From positions 1 to 5,550 of the forward strand of contig CALLYN010000088.1 in assembly GCA_937858455.1 (NCBI GenBank): a DNA stretch of 5,550 nucleotides, read 5' to 3'. This DNA comes from an uncultured Kouleothrix sp. (GTDB taxonomy: Bacteria; Chloroflexota; Chloroflexia; Chloroflexales; Roseiflexaceae). Shown here one piece after another: positions 1-5,550 of the stretch. How positions within the stretch are numbered: position 1 is the stretch's first letter; every line of letters begins with the position of its first letter. The notes under the pieces are model-generated. The model was given only the letters and a program-made list of their open reading frames with translations, was not told where the DNA came from and ran no database searches. The position numbers were made by a program, and so were the translations under genes.

Positions 1-340
1 AAGACGACAAGCGACTTCCGCATGGTGATCTGCCTCGAACGTTTGTTGTTACTGTGCTGGAGCTTACCGGAAAACCACGGATTTCAAAGCATTCTTCGCT
101 TTCTTCCGCTAGCCGCAGAGGTCCCTTGAACAAAGGGAACGGTCCGGCCTGGGACGGGCCGGACCGCAGGGAAGGGGAAGGGTAACAACGTAGACTGCAA
201 AGGTCATGGCACGGCTGCTCTTGACCCGCACGGAAACAATGACCCGCCGACGACCCCATTGCAAACGCCGCGAAAACGCCTGCGCGCGCCTGGGCAGAAC
301 CCTGCCAAACCGGGGGAAGCGTCGGCGACTTCATGCCTAG
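1..340. other. Left-edge region without a recognisable gene
   Basis: No convincing gene is visible. The first 120 bases are about 51% GC (61 of 120), against roughly 70% in the genes to the right, so this piece differs in composition. On the + strand one frame is open from base 3 to a TAA at 183-185, a second from the edge to a TGA at 127-129, and a third from 29 to a TAG at 110-112. A minus-strand frame is also open. None gives a protein I recognise, and none has the GC-rich third positions of the real genes here. The 3' end of an AT-richer, possibly transferred gene or a worn insertion sequence is possible but unproven. From about 186 to 340 I see only GC-rich sequence without coding signal, and no clear promoter. 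Confidence 0.4.
122..166. repeat. Tandem pair of hairpins, the second very strong
   Basis: Bases 140-149 (CGGTCCGGCC) are perfectly complementary to 157-166, giving a 10-bp GC-rich stem with a 7-base loop. Just left of it, 122-127 pairs with 133-138 (TCCCTT/AAGGGA) around a 5-base loop. No T-run follows on either strand, so this is not a canonical intrinsic terminator. It may still mark a transcript end or be the remnant of a repeat element. Confidence 0.55.
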
Positions 341-703
341 TCCTCCTCCTCGTCCCAGTCGTCGGCCAGCGCCGACCGCCGGGCGGTCGACTTCGCCGGC
401 CACGTGCTCGGCGTCGCGCCGCGCGGCGCGATCGTCGCGGCCGAGTCCGACTTCGACGCCTTCCCGCTGTGGTACGAGCACTACGCGCTCGGCCGCCGCC
501 CCGACCTGTTTGTGCTCGTCGATGCGCTGCTCGACTACGACTGGTACCGCAGCAACCTGCGCGCTACCTACCCCGCGCTGGCCGTGCCCGCCGCCCCCAG
601 CGCCGACGGCAGCTGGCTCGACGCGCTGCGCGCCGCCAACCCGGCCCTGCCGCTCTGCCGCACCAGCGCCGAGCAGACGCCGGCGATCGCCTGCGAGCCG
701 TAG
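341..703 (+). pseudogene. C-terminal remnant of a DUF2723-like (TMEM260-type) membrane glycosyltransferase
   Basis: This frame is open from just after a TAG at 338-340 to a TAG at 701-703. From about 376 on, codon third positions are almost all G or C, as in a real gene of this genome. The conceptual peptide contains PRGAIVAAESDFDAFPLWY, then a GRRPDLFVLVDALL stretch and DYDWYRSNL. This pattern of 'Pro-Gly-acidic, then LWY, then RPD plus hydrophobic strand, then DWYR' recalls the soluble C-terminal part of bacterial DUF2723 proteins, which in that family follows many membrane helices. Those helices are absent, and no start codon with a Shine-Dalgarno is visible; the GTG at 404 lies inside the conserved region. 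It therefore looks 5'-truncated by a rearrangement or a misjoin near 340-395. It converges on galE. The family call is from memory of the motif pattern; a short stand-alone protein starting at 404 is the alternative. Confidence 0.5.
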
Positions 704-763
704 GCTTGCCCCGGCTTGCGCGGCGTGCAGTTGCCTGCGGCAGCTCGGTGTGGGGTTGTTCCG

Positions 764-808
764 CATTGTATTGCACTACGTGGCTTCGCCACGTAGTGCA
801 ACACAATG
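764..808. repeat. Long inverted repeat 1 (21-base arms, TTC loop)
   Basis: Arms 764-784 and 788-808 are complementary at 20 of 21 positions. The only mismatch is A770 opposite C802, and the loop is the 3 bases TTC (785-787). The 14 bp next to the loop are perfect. No T-run follows on either strand. It lies 60 bases after the stop of the + strand remnant, so it could end or stabilise that transcript. Confidence 0.8.
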
Positions 809-855
809 AGGAGTTACGCACTTGCGTGATTCGGTTTCCCGAAGGGAGGAAATTA

Positions 856-958
856 AGCCTGCGGCAGCATGGTACTTGTTCACCTTCTGTGTCCATTTTC
901 CGCGCGGAGCGCGGAAAATGGACACGAGACGGAGAAGAGTACCGCTCTGCCGAAGGCT
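856..958. repeat. Long inverted repeat 2 (50-base imperfect arms, GGA loop)
   Basis: The stretch is symmetric about base 907. Four blocks pair in one register: 856-860 with 954-958, 862-867 with 947-952, 871-876 with 938-943, and a perfect 17-bp core 889-905 with 909-925. The loop is GGA (906-908). Bases 877-888 and 926-937 are mostly unpaired in that register, although CTTCT (884-888) can pair with AGAAG (933-937) if shifted by seven. One strand would fold into a stem about 50 bases long with internal loops. Keeping one register across all blocks suggests a single palindromic element rather than chance pairings. Confidence 0.75.
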
Positions 959-995
959 GAGCGCGCCAGCTGCGCTTGTTCTGGCTCTAACGATC

Positions 996-1038
996 TGCGG
1001 TCTGGCGGCGTCGGCGAAGCCGACACCGCCAGACCGCA
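996..1038. repeat. Long inverted repeat 3 (20-base arms, GAA loop), just past the galE stop
   Basis: Bases 996-1008 (TGCGGTCTGGCGG) pair perfectly with 1026-1038. After one mismatch (C1009/A1025), 1010-1015 pairs with 1019-1024, closing on a GAA loop (1016-1018). On the minus strand the stem begins 23 bases after the galE stop codon, the usual place for a transcript-ending hairpin. No T-run follows it, so a classical intrinsic terminator is not supported. A U-tract-independent terminator or a 3'-end stabilising hairpin fits better. Confidence 0.75.
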
Positions 1039-1061
1039 CAAGGGAGAGGCCGAGGCAGAAG

Positions 1062-2072
1062 CTACTCGTAGCCGTTCGGGTTATGGCTTTGCCAGCGCCA
1101 CACATCGGCGCACATCTCGTCGATGTCGCGCTCGGCCGACCAGCCAAGCTCGCGGTTGGCCCTGGCCGGGTCGGCGTAGGTTACGGCGCTGTCGCCGGGG
1201 CGCCGCGCGACAATGCGGCGCGCGATCGGGTGGCCGCAGGCGCGCTCGAACGCCGCGAGCACCTCGAGCACGCTGTAGCCGCGCCCGGTGCCAAGGTTGT
1301 ACGCCACCACGCCCGGCGCGGTCGCCAGCTTCTCGAGCGCCTTCAGGTGGCCGAGCGCCAGGTCGACGACGTGAATATAGTCGCGCACCCCCGTGCCGTC
1401 CGGCGTCGGGTAGTCGTCGCCGAACACCCGCAGCTCGGGCAGCTTGCCCACCGCCACCTGGGCGATATACGGCACCAGGTTATTCGGGATGCCGTTGGGG
1501 TCCTCGCCGATCCGGCCGCTGGCGTGCGCGCCCACCGGGTTGAAGTAGCGCAGCAGCGCGATATTCCATGCCGCGTCGGCCACATAGAGGTCGCGCAGGA
1601 TCTCCTCGACCATGAGCTTGGTGCGGCCGTACGGGTTCAGCGCGCCGAGCGGCGAGTCCTCGGTGATCGGCACGTGGCTCGGGTCGCCATACACCGTGGC
1701 CGACGAGCTGAACACCAGCGTCTTCACGCCGTGCGCCGCCATCGCCTCGCACAGCAGCAGCGTGCCGGTGATATTGTTATGGTAGTAGCGCAGCGGCTGC
1801 GCCACCGACTCGCCCACCGCCTTGAGGCCCGCGAAGTGGATCACCGCGTCGACGGGGCGGGCCGCGAAGATCGCGTCGAGCGCCGCGCGGTCGAGCAGGT
1901 CGGCCTGGTGAAACGCCAGCGGCCTGCCGGCCAGCTCGCTCACCCGGTCGATCGCCTCGCGCTTGCTGTTGACGAGGTTATCGACAACTGTGACATCGTA
2001 GCCGGCGGCCAGCAGCTCGACGCAGGTATGGCTGCCGATGTAGCCGGCCCCGCCGGTCACCAGAATGTGCAT
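1062..2072 (-). CDS. galE: UDP-glucose 4-epimerase
   Basis: A 336-residue cytoplasmic extended short-chain dehydrogenase, the usual length for GalE. It interconverts UDP-glucose and UDP-galactose (Leloir pathway) with tightly bound NAD. Visible motifs are the Rossmann loop GGAGYIG (7-13), [13 protein letters not shown] (77-89), [10 protein letters not shown] (121-130) with catalytic Ser124, NPYGRTK (146-152) with Tyr148 and Lys152, [13 protein letters not shown] (174-186), and the C-terminal [11 protein letters not shown]. The start is the ATG at 2070-2072, which has GGAGG at 2080-2084 with 7-base spacing and begins directly with the [10 protein letters not shown] strand. An in-frame ATG at 2103-2105 would add 11 residues but lies inside a palindrome and has no Shine-Dalgarno. 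The position that is Tyr299 in E. coli and Cys307 in human GALE is Thr298 here, so UDP-GlcNAc epimerisation is possible. No other gal genes adjoin it, which suggests a biosynthetic role supplying galactose to glycolipids or polysaccharide. Confidence 0.95.
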   Translation of the reverse strand: MHILVTGGAGYIGSHTCVELLAAGYDVTVVDNLVNSKREAIDRVSELAGRPLAFHQADLLDRAALDAIFAARPVDAVIHFAGLKAVGESVAQPLRYYHNNITGTLLLCEAMAAHGVKTLVFSSSATVYGDPSHVPITEDSPLGALNPYGRTKLMVEEILRDLYVADAAWNIALLRYFNPVGAHASGRIGEDPNGIPNNLVPYIAQVAVGKLPELRVFGDDYPTPDGTGVRDYIHVVDLALGHLKALEKLATAPGVVAYNLGTGRGYSVLEVLAAFERACGHPIARRIVARRPGDSAVTYADPARANRELGWSAERDIDEMCADVWRWQSHNPNGYE

Positions 2073-2079
2073 GAGTTTG

Positions 2080-2084
2080 CCTCC
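2080..2084 (-). promoter_or_regulatory. galE ribosome binding site
   Basis: On the minus strand GGAGG lies 7 bases before the ATG at 2072. It is a near-perfect Shine-Dalgarno and decides the galE start in favour of the residue preceding HILVTGGAG, rather than the upstream in-frame ATG at 2105. Confidence 0.85.
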
Positions 2085-2097
2085 ATATCGTTGTATC

Positions 2098-2111
2098 TTC
2101 CGCATGCGGAA
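2098..2111. promoter_or_regulatory. 14-bp perfect palindrome upstream of galE; candidate operator
   Basis: TTCCGCATGCGGAA is a perfect palindrome centred between 2104 and 2105. Its near edge is 25 bases upstream of the galE ATG. The size and symmetry suit a dimeric helix-turn-helix regulator. As RNA it could form only a 5-bp stem with a CAUG loop and is not followed by a T-run, so a terminator is unlikely. No regulator is encoded nearby. Confidence 0.4.
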
Positions 2112-2150
2112 AACTTGCAGACATTTGGCTCCAACAAAGTCTCGTAGCCA

Positions 2151-5100
2151 TCACCCGATCCGCAGCGCCACCAGCGTCATATCGTCGTGCTGGGGCGCGC
2201 CGCCGCCAAAGCCGGCCACCGCCGCGACGATCTGGTCGATCAGCGCGGCCGGCGGCAGGTTGCCGTGCGCGCGCACGATCGCCTCGAGCCGCTCGAAGCC
2301 GAACAGCTCGCGCTGCGCGTTCTGCGCCTCGACGATCCCATCGGTGTAGAACAGCAGCAGGTCGTCGTGGTCGAGCGCCAGCTCAACCGCGGCGTAGGGC
2401 GTATCGGCCGCGATGCCCAGCGGCAGCGTCGTGCCGGGCGGCTCAAGGTACTCGAGCCGGCCATCGGCGCGGCGGCGCAGCGGCGCGAGCTGCCCGGCGT
2501 TGGCCAGCGCCACCACGCGCCGCCGCAGATCGACCGTAGCGTAGCACAGCGCCACAAACGCGCGCGGCGGGATATCCAGCGCGATCCAGCGGTTGGTCTC
2601 GCGCATCACCTCCTGCGGGATCTGGTGATTGCGCGCCTCCGAGCGCGCGATCGAGCGCGCCACCGCCATCAGCATCGCCGCCGGAATGCTCTTGCCCGAC
2701 GCGTCGCCGACGATCACGCCGATCAGGTCGCCGCCGTCGCGATCGAGCGCCAGCAGATCGTAGAAGTCGCCGCCAGTCTCGCGCGCGGGCTGGATCCAGG
2801 CCGCCAGCTCGGCGCCATCGACCTGCGGCAGCGCGCGCGGAAACAGGTTGCGCTGGATCTGGGCGGCAATCTCCAGCTCCTGCTCGACCCGCGTGACCGA
2901 CTCTTCGTACAGCCGGGCGTTCTCCATGGCCACGGCGGCCTGGCTGGCGAACGCCAGCGCCACCTCGGCGTCGCGCGCGGCGAAGCGGTGTGGCTCGGCC
3001 GCGCTGATATTCAGCACGCCCAGCACCCGGCCCTTCGCCAGCAGCGGCACGCCCAGCCACGAGCGCATAGGCGGCTCCTGGGCGATCGGCGTCCACTCGC
3101 TGGCGGTGGTGGTATCGCCGATGATCAGCGGCGCGCGCTGGCGGATCACCTGCGCGGCGGCGTTCAGCTGCTCGAGGCGAAACGTGGCGTGCAGCGGCGC
3201 CTCGGTGCTGGTGGGCTTGCCCTGCAGCGCCATGCGAAACTGGTCGTCCTCCAGCAGCATGATCGACGCGGTGTCGTAGGGGATCACCTGGCGCAGCTCG
3301 CGCAGGATCAGGTGCGGCACCTCGCTCGAGTCGAACGACGCGCTGAGCACGCGCGCGACCTCGCGCAGCGTATCGGCGGCGCGGCGGGCGGCCTGCTCGG
3401 CGGCGAACAGCCGCGCGTTCTCGGCAAGCTGGCGCTCGCGCTCCTCAAACAGCCGCACCTTCTGCACGCCCAGGCTCAGGTGGCTGGCCACCTGGCTCAG
3501 CAGGTCGACGGTGCGCTGGCTGTACTGCGCCGGGCGGTAGTCCTGCACCGAGATCACGCCGATCGGCTGGCCCTCCTTGGCGATCAGCGGCACGCCGACC
3601 CACGCGCGGGTGTTGTTCTCGGGCGTAAACGTGTCGGCGGCGATGCCCATGTCGATCAGGTCGTCGCGCTGGGCGATCAGGTCGTCGAGGCGCAGCGCGC
3701 GGCGGTTGTGCAGCACCCACGCGGTTAGGCTGCCGGGCACCGGCTGGCGGCCGCGCCAGTTGTCGGCCAGCTGCGCGCCGCGGTCGATATACACCGAGTG
3801 GGTGATGATATGCGTATCGGGCTCGCAGATCACAATATAGAACACCGGCGCGCCGGTGAGCGCCTGCAGGTGCGCGTACACCTGCTGCAGCATCTCCTCG
3901 AAGTCGTACGAAGCGCTGACGAGCTGGCCGATCTGGCCGATGGCGTCGAGCTCGCGGATGCGCTGCTCGCGCTCGGCGGTGAGGCGCATGTTCTGCACGT
4001 GCAGCGCCACGTGGCGCGCCGCGTCGGTGAGGAAGCGCTCGTCGCGCGCGCCAAACGCGCCGGGGGTGTAGCTCTGGATGCCGATCAGGCCGATCGCCTG
4101 GCCGGCGCGGTCGCTCAGCGGCACGCCGAGCCACGCCGCAGCCGAGCGGTTCGAGCCGATCAGGTACTCGCTCAGGCCGGGGTACTGGCCGATCTCCTCG
4201 GGCAGGTTGGCGAGGTGCAGCGTGCGGCCCTCGCGCAGCACCCAGCTCGAGAGCGTGCCCGCCGGCATGGGCTGGTTCTTGAAGTAGCTATACTCCTGGC
4301 CCTCGTCGATGCCGATGCCGTCGACGATCAGGCCGCGCTCGCGGTCGTAGACGATCAGCAGAAACGCGTCGAGCGGCATGAACGCGCGCAGCGCCTCGTG
4401 CACGCGCCGCAGCAGCGTGCGCAGGCCGTGGGCGGTCGCGGCGGCGTGGCCGATCTGGCTGAGCGCGCGCAGCTCGGCGATCTGGCGCTCGCGCTCCTCG
4501 AACAGCCGGGCGCTCTCGATCGCCAGCGCCAGCTGGTTGCCGAACACCCGCGCCAGGTCGGCCTGGTCGGCGCTGAAGTCGTGCGCCGCGTCGCCCAGCA
4601 GCACCATGGCGCCGATGGTGCGGTCGCCGATGCGCAGCGGCACGCCCAGCAGCGCCTCAAACGGCTGGCGCGCGCCCGAGATCGACTGCCGGGGTAAGCC
4701 GGCGGGGATCGCCAGCGTCTGGTTGCGCAGCATCACCTGCTCGAGCGCGGTGCCGCGCACCGGCACGCGCCGCACCTCCGCCGCGTACGACGGCGGGAGG
4801 CCGCGCTGTGCCCAGATCACCAGCTCGTCGGTCTGCGGGTCGAGCAGGCGAATATTGCCGGCCTGCAGGGCCAGGTGCGGCAGGATCAGGCCAAGCGCGC
4901 GGTCGAGCAGGTCGGCCAGCGGGCGCTGCTCGACGGTCGCGGCGGCGAGCGCGCTGAGCAGCGCCAGGTCGTCGGTGCGATCGGCCACGCGCGCGGCCAG
5001 CGCCTGGCTGAGCTCGTGCTGCATCTGGCTGAGGTGGACATTCTCGAGCGCCACGCCGACGACATTGCCGATCCGCTGGAGCAGGTCGAGGTCGGGCGGG

Positions 5101-5550
5101 GCGTAGCGGCGCGGCTCGTAGCTCTGCACCGAGAGCACGCCCACGGCGTCCTGGCCGATCAGCAGGGGCACGCCCATCCACGAGCGCGACGGCCGCTCGG
5201 CGTCGCCGAAGCGGTCGGGCGCGATGCCGAGCTGCGCGCGCGTGGCGAGCAGGTCGTCGAACAGCAGCGGCGCGCGGCCGTCCAGCAGCAGGCTGGTGAG
5301 CGCGCCATAGGGCATCCGCTCGACAAACTCGGCCGCGCCCTGGTCCACCATATACGCGGCGCGGAACATATTCGGCTGGGTGGTGTCGCACACCGCGATG
5401 TAGCAGGCGTCGAAGGTGAAGATCGCCGTCAGCTCGCGCTCGATCACCGCGAAGATCGCCTGGAACGAGCCGGCGCCGCGGCATGCCACGCTGATGGCGT
5501 AGAGCGCGTCGAGCGCCCGCCAGCTCGGCGCGGGCGGCGGGGGTGGCGCG
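2151..5550 (-). CDS. Multi-GAF sensor protein with C-terminal SpoIIE/PP2C phosphatase (5' end outside window)
   Basis: A large, probably cytoplasmic sensor phosphatase. At least 1132 codons are visible and the frame is still open at the right edge. Residues below count the GTG at 5487-5489 as 1. Five GAF domains lie at about <1-150, 175-328, 340-505, 512-682 and 705-858; each has a GVPL strand, at 106-109, 282-285, 455-458, 632-635 and 813-816. They are joined by charged helical linkers such as FEERERQ (331-337 and 682-688). A signalling helix with EIAAQIQRNLFP (873-884) leads into a PP2C/SpoIIE domain (886-1112). All metal-site acids are visible: ETGGDFYD (Asp908), VGDASGKS (Asp929), FYTDG (Asp1050) and HDDMT (Asp1103). 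By family knowledge (RsbU/SpoIIE), it removes phosphate from Ser/Thr of an anti-anti-sigma-like partner when its GAF domains respond to a ligand. The ligand and partner are unknown. No membrane helix or kinase domain is visible. The GTG at 5489 is not the true start, since GAF1 helix sequence continues upstream. Confidence 0.9.
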   Translation of the reverse strand, partial: APPPPPAPSWRALDALYAISVACRGAGSFQAIFAVIERELTAIFTFDACYIAVCDTTQPNMFRAAYMVDQGAAEFVERMPYGALTSLLLDGRAPLLFDDLLATRAQLGIAPDRFGDAERPSRSWMGVPLLIGQDAVGVLSVQSYEPRRYAPPDLDLLQRIGNVVGVALENVHLSQMQHELSQALAARVADRTDDLALLSALAAATVEQRPLADLLDRALGLILPHLALQAGNIRLLDPQTDELVIWAQRGLPPSYAAEVRRVPVRGTALEQVMLRNQTLAIPAGLPRQSISGARQPFEALLGVPLRIGDRTIGAMVLLGDAAHDFSADQADLARVFGNQLALAIESARLFEERERQIAELRALSQIGHAAATAHGLRTLLRRVHEALRAFMPLDAFLLIVYDRERGLIVDGIGIDEGQEYSYFKNQPMPAGTLSSWVLREGRTLHLANLPEEIGQYPGLSEYLIGSNRSAAAWLGVPLSDRAGQAIGLIGIQSYTPGAFGARDERFLTDAARHVALHVQNMRLTAEREQRIRELDAIGQIGQLVSASYDFEEMLQQVYAHLQALTGAPVFYIVICEPDTHIITHSVYIDRGAQLADNWRGRQPVPGSLTAWVLHNRRALRLDDLIAQRDDLIDMGIAADTFTPENNTRAWVGVPLIAKEGQPIGVISVQDYRPAQYSQRTVDLLSQVASHLSLGVQKVRLFEERERQLAENARLFAAEQAARRAADTLREVARVLSASFDSSEVPHLILRELRQVIPYDTASIMLLEDDQFRMALQGKPTSTEAPLHATFRLEQLNAAAQVIRQRAPLIIGDTTTASEWTPIAQEPPMRSWLGVPLLAKGRVLGVLNISAAEPHRFAARDAEVALAFASQAAVAMENARLYEESVTRVEQELEIAAQIQRNLFPRALPQVDGAELAAWIQPARETGGDFYDLLALDRDGGDLIGVIVGDASGKSIPAAMLMAVARSIARSEARNHQIPQEVMRETNRWIALDIPPRAFVALCYATVDLRRRVVALANAGQLAPLRRRADGRLEYLEPPGTTLPLGIAADTPYAAVELALDHDDLLLFYTDGIVEAQNAQRELFGFERLEAIVRAHGNLPPAALIDQIVAAVAGFGGGAPQHDDMTLVALRIG
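3429..3455 (-). repeat. 27-base intragenic direct repeat, copy 2 (linker before GAF5)
   Basis: It matches 4482-4508 at 26 of 27 bases and lies in the same frame, exactly 1053 bases (351 codons) away. It encodes the helical linker RLFEERERQ at the end of GAF4. Confidence 0.8.
4482..4508 (-). repeat. 27-base intragenic direct repeat, copy 1 (linker before GAF3)
   Basis: This is the partner of the repeat at 3429-3455, with a single base difference. It encodes the equivalent linker RLFEERERQ at the end of GAF2, so near-identical coiled-coil connectors follow GAF2 and GAF4. Confidence 0.8.

Larger units (their letters stand above)
704..1061. other. Convergent intergenic spacer with a three-hairpin cluster
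   Basis: This 358-base stretch lies between the stop of the + strand remnant (703) and the stop of galE on the minus strand (1062). Frames crossing it are open on both strands, but their codon use is not gene-like and they run across perfect inverted repeats. The content is three long inverted repeats, listed separately. A 12-base direct repeat GCCTGCGGCAGC occurs at 733-744 and 857-868, and TTGTTC occurs at 756-761, 876-881 and 976-981, upstream of each hairpin. Because both flanking genes read into it, transcript-end formation is a plausible role. Confidence 0.6.
2073..2150 (-). other. Gap between the phosphatase gene and galE (galE leader)
   Basis: The 78 bases separate two genes on the same strand. 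The gap holds the palindrome at 2098-2111 and the galE Shine-Dalgarno. I see no T-run-followed hairpin that would end the upstream transcript, and no convincing -35/-10 pair. Read-through from the phosphatase gene or an unrecognised promoter are both possible. Confidence 0.5.

Noticed and set aside
15..24. CTTCCGCATG shared with 2097-2106 near the galE palindrome
   Set aside because: At the left edge the second half of the palindrome is missing, so a ten-base match is probably chance.
222..246. TTGACC box and repeated TGACCCGC as a promoter or iteron pair
   Set aside because: No matching -10 element at suitable spacing, and only two short copies.
259..960. A 233-codon + strand frame covering the remnant and the first two hairpins
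   Set aside because: The product is Arg/Pro/Ala-rich in the overlapping part, in a different frame from the recognisable DUF2723-like peptide, and it continues through perfect inverted repeats.
996..1038. Classical intrinsic terminator for galE
   Set aside because: The stem is strong, but no T-run follows on the minus strand; kept only as an inverted repeat with a possible 3'-end role.
733..1038. Retron-like or CRISPR-like array
   Set aside because: No reverse transcriptase or cas gene is nearby, there are only three units with unrelated stems, and no regular repeat-spacer pattern exists.
2103..2105. Upstream ATG as galE start
   Set aside because: No Shine-Dalgarno, it adds 11 residues absent from the family, and the ATG at 2072 has a strong site.
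822..2147. A 441-codon open frame on the + strand
   Set aside because: It runs antisense to galE and through hairpins 2 and 3. Its product is Arg/Ala/Val-rich low-complexity typical of antisense frames in GC-rich DNA, with no domain.
2187..3728. A 513-codon open frame on the + strand
   Set aside because: It is antisense to the PP2C and GAF4/5 region, which shows clear conserved motifs on the minus strand. Composition is R/Q/A/H-rich shadow sequence.

Overview
The window is GC-rich (roughly 70% over most of its length) and bacterial. Two protein-coding genes on the minus strand account for about 80% of it. The style of the large gene, with many GAF domains stacked in front of a SpoIIE/PP2C-type phosphatase, together with a DUF2723-like fragment, suggests a filamentous Chloroflexota (Chloroflexia) member. 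That assignment is inferred from protein style; there is no marker gene here.

Layout from left to right. Positions 1-340 hold no gene I can recognise. The first ~120 bases are only about 51% GC, unlike the rest, and a strong hairpin sits at 140-166. Positions 341-703 (+) encode the C-terminal end of a protein that resembles the tail of DUF2723/TMEM260-type membrane glycosyltransferases. It has no start and no N-terminal membrane region, so I call it a gene remnant. Positions 704-1061 form a convergent intergenic spacer carrying three long triloop inverted repeats (764-808, 856-958, 996-1038). Each is preceded by the hexamer TTGTTC. Positions 1062-2072 (-) are a complete galE (UDP-glucose 4-epimerase) with a clear Shine-Dalgarno. 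The 78-base gap at 2073-2150 contains a perfect 14-bp palindrome. From 2154 to the right edge (-) runs a very large signalling phosphatase with five GAF domains and a C-terminal PP2C/SpoIIE domain. Its frame is still open at base 5550, so its N-terminus lies outside the window.

The large phosphatase and galE point the same way and are separated by 78 bases with no recognisable terminator, so read-through is possible. Their functions are not obviously connected. GalE supplies UDP-galactose (perhaps also UDP-GalNAc) for glycolipids and extracellular polysaccharide. The phosphatase probably reads small-molecule or redox inputs through its GAF domains and dephosphorylates a partner such as an anti-anti-sigma factor, but no such partner is encoded here.

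I found no CRISPR array, tRNA, rRNA, complete mobile element or defence-type gene cluster. The least explained material is the hairpin cluster at 733-1038 and the apparent junction near 340-395.
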